Positions 16,669 through 25,785 of a DNA stretch of 60,613 bases are shown in pieces. Each line of letters opens with the position of its first letter. Within the stretch, counting starts at the first letter, position 1. This DNA comes from Bacillota bacterium. GTDB taxonomy: Bacteria; Sysuimicrobiota; Sysuimicrobiia; Sysuimicrobiales; Segetimicrobiaceae. The stretch lies in NCBI GenBank assembly GCA_021324255.1, contig JAJPJL010000051.1, forward strand, positions 1 to 60,613. The letters run 5' to 3'. Below the pieces are notes generated by a model. The model made no database searches. It worked only from the letters and a program-made list of their open reading frames with translations, and was not told the origin of the DNA. The translations under genes were made by a program, and so were the position numbers.

Positions 16669-17787
16669 GTGGGTTCGGTGCCGCTCGCGGAGCGTGTTCG
16701 CCAGGCGCGGCTCGCGGCAGGGTTGACGCAGGCGCAGCTGGCCGGCGGAGAGGTGGCGGTCCGCACGATTTCGCGCATCGAGCGCGGGCACGTGCGCGCG
16801 TCGCCGCGCGTCCTCGCCTACATCGCCGGGCGCGTCGGGCGCCCCGTGCGGTACTTTGTCGACGACGCTGTGCCGCCGCCGGATACGCTGGAGCTGGACT
16901 ACCTGCTCGCGCGCGGCACGGCGCGGCGTCTCAGCGGGGACCTCGATGGCGCCCGCCGGCTCTTTGCCGCGGCGTCGGCCCTCGCGGCTCGCTCCGGCGA
17001 TCAGGCCCGCCACGCGCTCGCCCGCCTGGAATGCCTCGCCCTCGACATCGAGCGCAATCACGGGCCGGAGCACGCCGCCGCCTTGTCCCGGGCGCAGGCC
17101 GAGGCCGCGCGCTTCGGTCACGCCGAGGCGGTGGCGCGAAGCTACGTCGAACTGGCGGCGGTCCTCGAACACCAGGACCTCGAGGACGAGGCGCGGGCGG
17201 CGCTCGACGCCGCCTCGCGGGTGCTCGACGGCCGCTTCCCAGACGTTGCGATGCTCATCGCGGCGGCTCGGATCCGCATCGCCGTCGCGGCGGGCCGCGA
17301 TACAGATCAGCCCGCCCGCGACCTCGAGGTGCTGGGGCGCGCCTGCGATCCCCGGAGCCTGGCCGATGCCCACGAGACCACGGCGGAGCGCGCGCATGCC
17401 GGCGGCCGGATCGGTGAGGCGCTCGCGGCCGCGCAGCACGCGCTGGCGCTGCGCCGGTGCATCACCGCCAAGACGCATGAGGCGAACGCGCGCTCCTGCC
17501 TGGCGCACGTGGCACGCCGGTCCGGCCGCACGGACGATGCGATCACCCAGCTGATGGCCGCGTCTGCGCTCGCTCGGGAGGTCGAGGATCGACTGATGGA
17601 AGTGGAGAGTCTCGTCAGCCTGTGCGGTCTCCACGCCCGGGCGGGCAATATCCGCGACGCGGCCCGAACGCTCGAGGAAGCGCGAGCTGCATTTCTGCGC
17701 GCCGCTGACGAACGCCCGCCGGTCTGCGCGACGCCGTGCGCATCCACGGCCGGCGCAGGCGACAGCGAAGGCCGGCGGGACGGGTGA
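16669..17787 (+). CDS. XRE-family transcriptional regulator with TPR-like repeats
   Basis: A 372-residue protein. Residues 5-60 are a Cro/CI helix-turn-helix (LAERVRQARLAAGLTQAQLA, then TISRIERGHVRASPRVL). The remainder is a run of Ala/Leu/Arg-rich helical pairs with TPR character, for example GDLDGARRLFAAASALAARSGD and GRIGEALAAAQHALALRRC. This RRNPP-like architecture senses a peptide or partner protein through the repeats and regulates DNA through the HTH. The GTG start is supported by the G-run 8 bases upstream. The target is unknown; nearest genes are the divergent VOC gene and the downstream hydrolase. Confidence 0.8.
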   Translation: MGSVPLAERVRQARLAAGLTQAQLAGGEVAVRTISRIERGHVRASPRVLAYIAGRVGRPVRYFVDDAVPPPDTLELDYLLARGTARRLSGDLDGARRLFAAASALAARSGDQARHALARLECLALDIERNHGPEHAAALSRAQAEAARFGHAEAVARSYVELAAVLEHQDLEDEARAALDAASRVLDGRFPDVAMLIAAARIRIAVAAGRDTDQPARDLEVLGRACDPRSLADAHETTAERAHAGGRIGEALAAAQHALALRRCITAKTHEANARSCLAHVARRSGRTDDAITQLMAASALAREVEDRLMEVESLVSLCGLHARAGNIRDAARTLEEARAAFLRAADERPPVCATPCASTAGAGDSEGRRDG

Positions 17788-18010
17788 CGCCGAACCGGCG
17801 CGTTCGTCCATGATGCTGAGTAGGGCCTGCCGCACGTTCTCGCCGCGTGATCCTTTGGGGTCGAACGAAGCGTAACGATCGTGTAGACCCGGCAGGGCGG
17901 GATCGTACGCGGCCCGAAACCGGCCCTGGGCTCGTGATTCGATGGGTGGCGTTGTAGCGAGAAGCGGCGCCACAAGCCTCGGAACGCATTTCCATAGGAG
18001 GTAGCCGCAC
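17788..18010. other. Intergenic region with a coding-like minus-strand fragment
   Basis: 222 bp. On the minus strand, about 17930 to 17795, codon usage is protein-like and reads as LHDRYASFDPKGSRGENVR within a longer open frame that runs into the XRE gene. It has no start or ribosome-binding site of its own and may be a fragment of a lost gene of unknown family. The TAGGAGG ribosome-binding site of the next gene is at 17996-18002. Confidence 0.3.
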
Positions 18011-18985
18011 ATGGATGGGGATTCCGATCAGCCCGGCGGCCCGGCGGTGAGCCTTACCGACCTGGGACGGTATGTGGTCGAGGAATGGGCGGAAGAGTAT
18101 CGGGAGGGCCACCTCAGCCGTCGCGAGCTTCTGCGCCGTATCGGCGTCTTTGCGGGTGGAGCGGCGCTGGCCGCGCCCATCCTGAGCATGCTCGGGGTCG
18201 CGGCGTCGCCGGACGAGTTGGCGGCGGCCGCGGCATCTCCGGCGCCGCCGCTTGCGGCGCAGACGCCCATCGTGGCGCCGGACGATCCAGCGATCCACGC
18301 AGCGATGACCACCTATCCGTCGGGGAACGTCTCCGTGATCGCGTACCTCGTGCAGCCGGCGGGCAAACCGACGGCTCCAGGGGTGATCGTGATCCACGAG
18401 AATCGCGGGCTGCTGGCGCATCACATGGACGTGGCGCGGCGCGTCGCGAAGCTCGGCTACGTTGCGCTCGCCCCCGACCTGGCGTCCCCCATCGGCGGCA
18501 CCGCGAAGTACCAGGATCTCGCACAGGTCTCGACGTTTCTCGGCCAGACGCCGCCCGAGCAACTCGTCGCGATGCTCGACGCGGGGGTGCGCCATCTCGG
18601 AAGCCTCCCCGGCGTGCGGCGAGACCGGCTCGGCGCGATGGGCTTTTGCTTCGGCGGCGGGCTGACCTGGCGGCTGGCCATGGAAAATGGGGACCTCGCG
18701 GCGATCGTCCCGTTCTACGGCGCTAACCCGCCGTCGCTGGACGGCGTGGCGCGCATCCGCGGCGCGGTGCTCGCGTTCTACGGCGCGCTGGACGCGCGGG
18801 TCGACGCCGGTATCCCGGCGATGCGGGCGGCGTTGCAGCAGGCGCACGTCACGTTCGAGATGGTGGTGGAGCCCAACGCCGGCCACGCGTTCTTCAACGA
18901 CACCGGGCCCGCCTACAACCGCGCCGCCGCGGCCGATGCCTGGTCCAAGACGGCGGCATGGTTCGCCAAGTACCTCGGCGCGTGA
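18011..18985 (+). CDS. Dienelactone hydrolase family protein, exported
   Basis: A 324-residue alpha/beta hydrolase. About residues 37-66 carry a Tat-like signal (SRRELLRRIGVFAGGAALAA), and the domain starts near 95. The DLH catalytic triad is visible: Cys213 in GFCFGGGLTW, an Asp in YGALDARVD, and a His in NAGHAFFND. The oxyanion-side segment VIHENRGLLAHHMDVARRVA is the family's N-terminal signature. Such enzymes open lactones or ester-like bonds; carboxymethylenebutenolidase is the classic member. TAGGAGG precedes the ATG. The N-terminal cytoplasmic helix before the signal resembles a family seen in actinobacteria and Chloroflexi. Confidence 0.9.
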   Translation: MDGDSDQPGGPAVSLTDLGRYVVEEWAEEYREGHLSRRELLRRIGVFAGGAALAAPILSMLGVAASPDELAAAAASPAPPLAAQTPIVAPDDPAIHAAMTTYPSGNVSVIAYLVQPAGKPTAPGVIVIHENRGLLAHHMDVARRVAKLGYVALAPDLASPIGGTAKYQDLAQVSTFLGQTPPEQLVAMLDAGVRHLGSLPGVRRDRLGAMGFCFGGGLTWRLAMENGDLAAIVPFYGANPPSLDGVARIRGAVLAFYGALDARVDAGIPAMRAALQQAHVTFEMVVEPNAGHAFFNDTGPAYNRAAAADAWSKTAAWFAKYLGA

Positions 18986-19135
18986 CCGCGGCCGCACGCC
19001 CTGCCGTGGGACGCCGCGGCGCGGGCGGACGGCGCAGGCGCCCGGGCTCGGGGCGCTCTACGCAGGGCCCGGGCGCGCGCCCCGCGAATGCGACAGCGGG
19101 GTGCATCAGCCGGGACCCCCGGCTCGGAGGGGACG

Positions 19136-19678
19136 ATGGTCGTGCTCGCTCGCCTGGGGATGGCCGCGTGCATCGTGCTCGCCATCGCCGGCATCGCCCG
19201 TGCGCAACTGGGCGCGGACGACTTCCTGATCGTGCCCGGGCAGCGGATCGGGCCGGTGCGGGTGGGCATGGCGCTCACGGACGCGGAGACGCGCATGGGC
19301 GCGCCCAAGTCCGCGTTCCCGGCCGCGAACAACCAGGGGACCATCAACACCTGGTTCGCCACGGTCCGTAACCGCGACGGCACGATGTCGATGGGGAGTA
19401 CCGGCGGGCTGTACGCGGTTGTGGATGCCGCGGGCGTGATCCGGCAGGCCGGCGTCCATTACGATCCGCGCTTCGTCACCGCCACGCACCTGCACACGGG
19501 CGTCTCGGAGGCGGCCGTGCGCAGCGCGCTGGGCGAGCCCTCCAACGTGTACAACGAGCACGGGTACCATGAGCTGGCCTATGTGATGGCCGGCATCACG
19601 TTCTCCGTGGTCGATGATCGCAAGACCCGCGGGTATCAGAGCGTCTACGAAATCGTCGTGTACGCGCCGCAACACTGA
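19136..19678 (+). CDS. Small secreted protein of unknown function
   Basis: 180 residues. A signal peptide (LARLGMAACIVLAIAGIARA) is followed by a mature domain with two similar halves. The first has IVPGQRIGPVRVGMALTDAE then MGAPKS; the second has THLHTGVSEAAVRSALGEPS. This pattern, a short helix before a G(A/E)P turn, recalls BamE/SmpA-type or DUF-type periplasmic domains, but I do not recognise a specific family. ATG 19136 is chosen because GGAGGGG ends just upstream; the frame is open further back without a signal peptide. Confidence 0.7.
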   Translation: MVVLARLGMAACIVLAIAGIARAQLGADDFLIVPGQRIGPVRVGMALTDAETRMGAPKSAFPAANNQGTINTWFATVRNRDGTMSMGSTGGLYAVVDAAGVIRQAGVHYDPRFVTATHLHTGVSEAAVRSALGEPSNVYNEHGYHELAYVMAGITFSVVDDRKTRGYQSVYEIVVYAPQH

Positions 19679-19749
19679 CGAGGTCCGGACATCATCACGC
19701 CGGGCCCCGCCAACGCGGCGCAGCCGCAGGCCGACCGGGGGACCGAGCG

Positions 19750-20739
19750 ATGCCCAAGCTCAGGTTTGGGATTTGGCTGCCCACCTACGCGTGGCCGGAC
19801 CCGGATCCGGCGCGGCTGCCGCGGCTCACCGAGACGATTGCCAAGTGTCAGCAGTCGAACCTGGACATCTGGGTCATCGATCACCTGCTCACGGCTCCCG
19901 GCCTCTATGGACTCGCCTGGCTTGAGCCGATGAGCGTGCTCACCTACGCGGCGGCGCTCACCACGACCGTGCGGCTCGCGACCGGCATCCTGGTGCTGCC
20001 GATCCGGCACCCCGTGATGTTGGCCAAGGAGATCGCGACGCTCGCCCACCTCTCCAACGGCCGGTTTGTGTTCGGCATCGGCCCCGGCTGGCACGCCGCG
20101 GAGTTTCGCGCGACCGGTTCGCGCGTCGAGGAGCGGGGCGGGCGGACCGACGAGATGCTGGATGCGGTGACCCTGCTCCTGAGCCGGCCCAACGCGAGCT
20201 ATCACGGCCGGTACTATCACTTCGAGGAGGTGACGATCGACCCGCGGCCCCCGAAGCTCCCGGAGATGTGGGCGTCCGGAGGCGGGCGGATTCCCGACCC
20301 GGGGGAGCACGACGTGCCGTTCATCGCAAGGCCCGTGCTCGAGCGCATCGTGCGGTGCGGGCACTGGCTCTCGCGGTGCTCCGGCACGCAGGACTGGGTC
20401 AAGCGCGATTGGGCCGCGATCCAGGCGCATGCGAGGACCAAGGGAGTGGACCCGTCGGCGATCACGTTCGGACACTGCAATTTCGTGCATCTCGTGGAGA
20501 CGGACGATCACGCGGCGGCCGTCGAAGCGTCGCGGGAGCCGTTTCTCCGGGTCATGGGCGCGCACCGCTCCTACGACCACCTGCAGCAATGCTACATGAT
20601 CGGCAGCATCGATCACATCAACGCGCGGATCGCCGACCTCGTGGGGGCCGGCCTGCAATACCTCGTCCTGGGCCCGGTCACGGACGATCCGCGGCAGATC
20701 GACCTCCTCGTCCGTCACGTGGTGCGGGCGTTTGCCTAG
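19750..20739 (+). CDS. LLM-class flavin-dependent oxidoreductase (luciferase-like)
   Basis: A 329-residue bacterial-luciferase-like TIM barrel. The N-terminus KLRFGIWLPTYAWPDPDP is typical. The central VRLATGILVLPIRHPVMLAKE and SNGRFVFGIGPGWHAAEF segments are the family's flavin-site strands. Members use FMN or F420 to oxidise small molecules, many of them heteroatom compounds. Here a C-rich stretch (RCGHWLSRCSGTQDW) sits in the variable region. GGGGGA precedes the ATG. It is followed on the same strand, after 168 bases, by the molybdenum hydroxylase gene. Confidence 0.9.
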   Translation: MPKLRFGIWLPTYAWPDPDPARLPRLTETIAKCQQSNLDIWVIDHLLTAPGLYGLAWLEPMSVLTYAAALTTTVRLATGILVLPIRHPVMLAKEIATLAHLSNGRFVFGIGPGWHAAEFRATGSRVEERGGRTDEMLDAVTLLLSRPNASYHGRYYHFEEVTIDPRPPKLPEMWASGGGRIPDPGEHDVPFIARPVLERIVRCGHWLSRCSGTQDWVKRDWAAIQAHARTKGVDPSAITFGHCNFVHLVETDDHAAAVEASREPFLRVMGAHRSYDHLQQCYMIGSIDHINARIADLVGAGLQYLVLGPVTDDPRQIDLLVRHVVRAFA

Positions 20740-20907
20740 GGCGGCGTCCTCGCGTTGAGGGCACGTCCTGGGGGCGCGCCGTCGATGTTCGGCGAGAGGA
20801 GATGGGCGGGCCCGGCCGCGAGCCCCCGCCGGAGCTCGACGGTTCACGTCGTGCGGCGGCGCCGCCAGAGCCCTTCGCGGACGTAGCGCCGTGCCGCGCG
20901 AACCCCG

Positions 20908-23259
20908 ATGAGCACCAGGTATGTGGGCGCGGCCGTGCCCCGTCGCGAGGACCGCCGGCTCCTCGCCGGCGGTCGCTTTGTGGACGATCTTCGCGTCGAC
21001 GGGTGTCTGCACGCGGTCCTGTTTCGCAGCACCCAGGCGCACGCGCGGCTCCGAGCCGTCGACTTGACGCGCGCGCGGGCCCACCCAGCGGTGGTGGCCT
21101 GCTACGCGGCCGCTGACCTGGCCGGGTCATTGCGGCCGCTCCCCGCCGTGGGGATGCCGCCCGCGCCGCTCGCGGCGCGCGTGGACTTTCATCTCCGGAC
21201 GGCGCACCAGCCGTCGCTGGCCTCCGGCAAGGTGCGCTACGTGGGGGAGCCGGTCGCCGCGGTCGTCGCGACGCGACGCGATGCGGCGGAGGACGCGCTC
21301 GCGTCGATCCACGCGGACTACGATCCGCTGCCGCCCGTCGTCGACGTCGAGCAGGGCCTCCGCGCCGGCGCACCCCGCATCCACGATGAGTGGGCGGACA
21401 ACGTCGCGGTGGCCTTTGCCGTCACGGTCGGCGATCCGGCGCAGGCGTTTCGGGACGCTCCGGTGCGGCTTCGCGAGCGGTTCAAGGTGCCGCGCTCCAC
21501 GGGGCTGCCCATGGAGCCGCGCGGGATCCTGGCCGACCCGGACCCGCTCGGTGGCGGCGTGACCGTCTGGGCGTCGACCCAGGTGCCGCACCTCCTGCAA
21601 CGGGCGCTCACGGAGGCGCTCGGCTTGCCGGCCCGGCGGGTGCGGGTAGCGGCCCCCGATGTCGGCGGCGGGTTCGGGACGAAATGCTCGGTCTATCCGG
21701 AAGATATCCTCATCCCCGTGATCGCGGTGCGGCTCGGGAAGCCGGTCAAATGGATCGAGACGCGGCGCGAACACCTGCAGAGCGCCACGCATTCCCGGGA
21801 GCAGTGGCACGAGGCCGAGATCGCCGCGTCCGCCGAGGGCACGATCCTGGGATTCCGGGACCGGTTTCTTCTCGACCAGGGGGCGTACAATCCATGGGGC
21901 ATCGTGCAGCCCTACAACACGATCGCGCACATGCTGGGACCGTACCGCGTGCGGCACGCGGCGTTCGAGGCCCGCTCCGTCGTGACCAACAAGACGCCGC
22001 ACGCGCCGTACCGGGGCGCCGGCCGCCCCGAGGCCGTGTTTGTCATGGAACGCATGCTCGAGCTGCTGGCGCGCCGCCTGGGGGTCGATGCCGCGGCGCT
22101 CCGCCGCCGCAACACGATCCGCCGGGACGAGATGCCGTACGATGTCGGGCTCCTCTACCGCGACGGCAACGGGCTGGTCTACGACAGCGGCGACTTCGCC
22201 GGCACGCTGGAGCGCGCCCTCGAGACGCTCGATTACGAGGCGTGCCGCCGCGAGCAGCGTGAACTGCGCGCGCGGGGCGTGTACCGGGGCATCGGCATCG
22301 CCGCGTACGTCGAGGGGACCGGCGTGGGGCCGTATGAGAGCGCCGCCGTCCGGCTCGACACGTCCGGCCACGTGACCGTGGCGACGGGCGCGTGCTCGCA
22401 GGGCCAGGGGCACGAGACAACGTTCGCCCAGATCGCCGCGGACGCGCTGGCCGTCGGCCTGGAGGACGTCACCGTGGTCGGCGGCGACACGCGCGAGGTA
22501 CCGGCCGGCGTGGGGACGTTCGCGAGCCGGAGTCTCGTCGTCGCCGGCAACGCGGTCGCCGAGGCGGCCCGGATGGTGCGGCACAAGCTGCTGCGGGCGG
22601 CGGCCACGCTCCTGGAGGCGCGCGAGGCCGATCTCGACCTCGCCGCGGGGCGCGTCGTGGTGCGCGGCACCGGTCGCGGGTTGCCGCTCGCCGGAATCGT
22701 GCAGCAGAGCCTCCCCACGTTCCAGGGGGCCGTGGTCGCGGACCCCGTCTTCGAAGCCTCAGCGTATCAGACGGTGCCGACCGTCACCTACGCCAGCGCC
22801 GCGCACGCGGCGCTCGTTGAGGTCGATCCGGAGACGGGCGCCGTCCGGGTGCTCCGCTACGTCGTCGCCCACGACTGCGGGCGGGTCGTGCATCCCAAGA
22901 TCGTCGAAGGGCAGATTCACGGCGGGGTCGCGCAGGGACTGGGGGGCGGTCTCGCCGAGCACCTCGTCTACGACGCCCACGGTCAACTCCTCACCGGCTC
23001 GCTCATGGACTACGCGCTGCCGCGGGCACGCGACGTGCCGCGGCTCGAGACGGTCCACCTGGACGTCCCGTCGCCGCGCAATCCCCTCGGGGTCAAAGGC
23101 GTGGGCGAAGGCGGCGCGATCGCGCCGCCCGCCGCGCTCGCCAACGCCGTCGAGGACGCCCTGGCGCCGTTTGGGGTGCGCATCACCGAAGGCCCCGTGA
23201 CGCCGCCCCGTGTCGTCGCGCTGGTGCGAGCGGCCCGGCGACAGGCCCCGGAGGCCTGA
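20908..23259 (+). CDS. Xanthine dehydrogenase family molybdopterin-binding subunit
   Basis: A 783-residue large subunit of a molybdenum hydroxylase. The N-terminus VPRREDRRLLAGGRFVDDLR and HARLRAVDLTRAR are standard. Cofactor-binding motifs are GGGFGTKCSVYPEDILIP, APYRGAGRPEAVFVMERML and GQGHETTFAQIAADAL. The catalytic Glu is in VKGVGEGGAIAPPAAL. The AYRCSFR signature of form I CO dehydrogenase is absent (PYRGAGR instead), so CO oxidation is unlikely and hydroxylation of an aldehyde or N-heterocycle is more likely. No small 2Fe-2S or medium FAD subunit gene is adjacent, which is unusual. Confidence 0.92.
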   Translation: MSTRYVGAAVPRREDRRLLAGGRFVDDLRVDGCLHAVLFRSTQAHARLRAVDLTRARAHPAVVACYAAADLAGSLRPLPAVGMPPAPLAARVDFHLRTAHQPSLASGKVRYVGEPVAAVVATRRDAAEDALASIHADYDPLPPVVDVEQGLRAGAPRIHDEWADNVAVAFAVTVGDPAQAFRDAPVRLRERFKVPRSTGLPMEPRGILADPDPLGGGVTVWASTQVPHLLQRALTEALGLPARRVRVAAPDVGGGFGTKCSVYPEDILIPVIAVRLGKPVKWIETRREHLQSATHSREQWHEAEIAASAEGTILGFRDRFLLDQGAYNPWGIVQPYNTIAHMLGPYRVRHAAFEARSVVTNKTPHAPYRGAGRPEAVFVMERMLELLARRLGVDAAALRRRNTIRRDEMPYDVGLLYRDGNGLVYDSGDFAGTLERALETLDYEACRREQRELRARGVYRGIGIAAYVEGTGVGPYESAAVRLDTSGHVTVATGACSQGQGHETTFAQIAADALAVGLEDVTVVGGDTREVPAGVGTFASRSLVVAGNAVAEAARMVRHKLLRAAATLLEAREADLDLAAGRVVVRGTGRGLPLAGIVQQSLPTFQGAVVADPVFEASAYQTVPTVTYASAAHAALVEVDPETGAVRVLRYVVAHDCGRVVHPKIVEGQIHGGVAQGLGGGLAEHLVYDAHGQLLTGSLMDYALPRARDVPRLETVHLDVPSPRNPLGVKGVGEGGAIAPPAALANAVEDALAPFGVRITEGPVTPPRVVALVRAARRQAPEA

Positions 23260-23294
23260 CCGGACACACATCGTCGAACACGGAAGACACGGAG

Positions 23295-24077
23295 CTAGCC
23301 CCCGTGCGTGAACGACGGATAGAGCGTCATGCCGCCGTCTACGACCACGGTGGTGCCCGTGACATACCCCGCCGCCTCCGAGGCGAGCACGACGACCATC
23401 CGCGCAACGTCGTCCGGCTGCCCCATCCGGCCCATTGGAATCTTGCTCAGCAGGTCCGCGCGCGTCGCGGGGTTCTCCCACACGCTGGCATTGATCGGCG
23501 TCTGGATGGCGCCCGGCGCGACCGCGACCACCCGCACGCCGTGCGGCGCGGCCTCCTGCGCGAGCGTCTTGGTCAGCATGCCGAGCCCGGCCTTGCTGGC
23601 CGTGTACGCGGAGTACCCGGTCCACGGGATGACCTCGTGCACGGAGGTGAGATTGACCACCACGCCCGACCGCTGGGGGATCATCCGCCGCAGCGCCTCG
23701 CGCGCGCACGCGTAGGCGCCCTCGAGGTTGATCGCCAGCACCTTGCGCCACTCATCCGGCGGATACTCCCACCCCACGGCGCGCGGTCCGTCGACGCCGG
23801 CATTGTTGACCAGGACGTCCACGCCGCCCCAGGCGCGGTCGATCGCCGCGAAGAGCTGCGCCACCTGGGTCCCGTCGGATACGTCCGCCGCGGCCGCGAA
23901 CGCCTGACCTCCGGCGTGCGTGATGTCGTTGACCACGCCTTCGGCCGCCTCCGGGTGGACAACGTAGTTCACGCACACGCGGGCCCCCGCACCCGCGAGC
24001 CCACGAGCGATCGCCTCGCCGATCCCAGAGTTTGCGCCGGTCACCACGGCGCGCTTGCCGTCGAGTCGGATCTGCAC
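23295..24077 (-). CDS. SDR family oxidoreductase (glucose 1-dehydrogenase-like)
   Basis: A 260-residue classical short-chain dehydrogenase. Visible are the cofactor motif TGANSGIGEAIARG, the NNAG motif, a Ser (LTSVHEV) and the YSAYTASKAG catalytic Tyr-Lys. The C-terminal VTGTTVVVDGGMTLYP is also typical. It reduces or oxidises an alcohol or ketone with NAD(P). The start is ambiguous: GTG 24077 lies 12 bases after GGAGG, while GTG 24086 lies only three bases after it. It is convergent with the molybdenum hydroxylase and divergent from the nitrilase-like gene. Confidence 0.92.
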   Translation of the reverse strand: MQIRLDGKRAVVTGANSGIGEAIARGLAGAGARVCVNYVVHPEAAEGVVNDITHAGGQAFAAAADVSDGTQVAQLFAAIDRAWGGVDVLVNNAGVDGPRAVGWEYPPDEWRKVLAINLEGAYACAREALRRMIPQRSGVVVNLTSVHEVIPWTGYSAYTASKAGLGMLTKTLAQEAAPHGVRVVAVAPGAIQTPINASVWENPATRADLLSKIPMGRMGQPDDVARMVVVLASEAAGYVTGTTVVVDGGMTLYPSFTHGG

Positions 24078-24270
24078 GGGTATCACGCTCCTCCCTCGAT
24101 CGTGCGCATCGCTGTTCTCGTCCGCGCCGGCGCTCCCTGCGTCCTTGGCCGCCGGTGGGCGCTCGGCCGCCGTCGCCTCACCCGGGGAACCCAGGTGCGC
24201 ACGTCGAAGCACGCCACGGGCGCCCGCGCCCGAGGGGGGCGCGGGGCAGGGCGGCCCGGGAGGTGGTCTC

Positions 24271-25188
24271 GTGGGCGGCACCGACGGCCGGCGGTCGGGC
24301 TTCCGCTTGGCGGTGATCCAACCGCTGGCCCACCGGCCGCCGGAGGATGAACGGAACGTGGCGGACGCGGTGCGCCACGTCGAGGCGGCGGCGCGCGAGG
24401 GTGCCGCCGTGGTGGCGTTTCCCGAGACGTACCCGGGCCCATGGCGCATGCCCCGGCGCTTCGACCCCACGGATGCCATGGTCGACGCCGCCAGGCGGTG
24501 CGGCGTGTACGTTCAGTTCGGGACGCTTGAGCCGATCGGCGGCGACACCCGTCGCGCGCACAATGTGCTCCTCCTGGCGCGGCCGGACGGGGCTGCCCCG
24601 GGCCGGTACCGGCGGACGCACCCGCCCGGCCCGTGGATCTACACCGGCGGCGCCTACTGGGAATTCGAGTACGTGCCCGGTGACGACTTCCCGGTGTTCG
24701 AGACCGAGCACGGGGTATTCGGCCTGGCGATGTGCAGCGAGGTCTACATGCCGGAAGTGGCGCGGGCGCTCGCATTGCGGGGCGCGGAGGTGATCTTCCT
24801 TCCGGCGGGCGTCGACAAGGAACGCCTCTGGCCGACGTGGCGCCATCTCATCTGGGCCCGTGCGATCGAGAACCTCGCCGTCGTCACCACGACCCAGAAC
24901 CTCTTCGCGCCCGCGCAGCGCGGGCTTGCCATGGTGGCGACCCCGGAGCAGGTGGTCTTCGAGGCGACCGTCGCGGGGATGTTTCTCGTGGACGTGACGC
25001 TCGACCGGGTGCGCGAGCTTCGAGCGCAGGAGGATCGCGTCGAGTCGCAGCGGACGAACGCGGCCAAGGCGGGCGTCCTGAGCCAGTGGCAGCGCCCGGA
25101 GCTATACGGCGCTATCCTGCCGCGGCCTGGGACCCTGGCCCCGGTCCCACGGGCGGCGCTGGCCGAGCGGCGACCACGACGCGCCTGA
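24271..25188 (+). CDS. Nitrilase/CN-hydrolase family protein with Lys-to-Arg change in the catalytic triad
   Basis: A 305-residue protein of the carbon-nitrogen hydrolase fold. The triad Glu is Glu52 (AFPETYPG) and the nucleophile is Cys155 (LAMCSEVYMPE). The catalytic Lys, usually in Y(R/K)KxH, is replaced by Arg115 in RYRRTHPP. The family hydrolyses nitriles or amides; the Lys holds the tetrahedral intermediate, so Arg may lower or alter activity. GTG 24271 is chosen because GGGAGG ends seven bases upstream and the domain starts within 12 residues. The gene begins the plus-strand run that includes the NitT/TauT transporter, but a cytochrome oxidase remnant separates them. Confidence 0.85.
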   Translation: MGGTDGRRSGFRLAVIQPLAHRPPEDERNVADAVRHVEAAAREGAAVVAFPETYPGPWRMPRRFDPTDAMVDAARRCGVYVQFGTLEPIGGDTRRAHNVLLLARPDGAAPGRYRRTHPPGPWIYTGGAYWEFEYVPGDDFPVFETEHGVFGLAMCSEVYMPEVARALALRGAEVIFLPAGVDKERLWPTWRHLIWARAIENLAVVTTTQNLFAPAQRGLAMVATPEQVVFEATVAGMFLVDVTLDRVRELRAQEDRVESQRTNAAKAGVLSQWQRPELYGAILPRPGTLAPVPRAALAERRPRRA

Positions 25189-25336
25189 CCGGGCGCGCGC
25201 GGCCGCGATTGCGCGGCCCGCGGCACCGGCGAGGCGGCCGCGCCCTGGCTGCCGGCATCCGTGCCGGGTGACGCGGCGATGCGGGCGGGGCCACGTGGCC
25301 GCGCGGTATGGCCGCCGGCCGGCCACGGCGGCGGCG

Positions 25337-25785
25337 TCAACGGCGGTCCGTACCGGCGCCGGCCGGGACCAGCCGGATCGTCTGCGGCACGTAGTCGTCC
25401 GCGGCGTCCGGGAGACTGTAGTCGTACGGCCAGCGGTAGACGACCGGCAGCGAGGGCCCCAATTGCCGTGCGGCGGTGGAGTCGGCGCGACCCACTCCAG
25501 CGAGTTGGCGCGCCACGGGTTGGCCCCCGCCGCCGGACCGTACCTGAGACTCCACAGGAAGTTGAACACGAACACGAGTTGCGCCGCCCCGAGCACGAAC
25601 GCCGACAGCGACATGAACACGTCGATCGGGCCCGTGTGCGAGAGGAACGGGTACGACGTCGTCGCGTAGAGCCGCCGGTCGTTGGAGTGAAGCCCGATGA
25701 AGTGCATCGGGTAGAACGTGCCGTAGATGCCGAGAAACGTGAGGGCGAAGTGGATCTTGCCGAGCGTCTCGTTCATCATCCGCCG
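25337..25785 (-). pseudogene. ctaD: C-terminal fragment of cytochrome c oxidase subunit I, truncated and frameshifted
   Basis: The minus strand encodes the last three or so helices of a haem-copper oxidase subunit I. The first piece begins RMMNETLGKIHFALTFLGIY and continues with FYPMHFIGLHSNDRRLYATT and ANSLEWVAPTPPPHGNW. Near 25455-25460 the frame shifts by one within GGCCCC. The second piece continues with LPVVYRWPYDYSLPDAADDY and then VPQTIRLVPA, the normal C-terminus. The haem-binding N-terminal two thirds are missing; the DNA upstream belongs to other genes. No other cytochrome oxidase gene is present, so this is a relic, not a working gene. Confidence 0.82.

Noticed and set aside
20844-20907. 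Short minus-strand frame ending before the molybdenum hydroxylase gene
   Set aside because: Its body lies antisense to the hydroxylase start and has no ribosome-binding site; likely a shadow.
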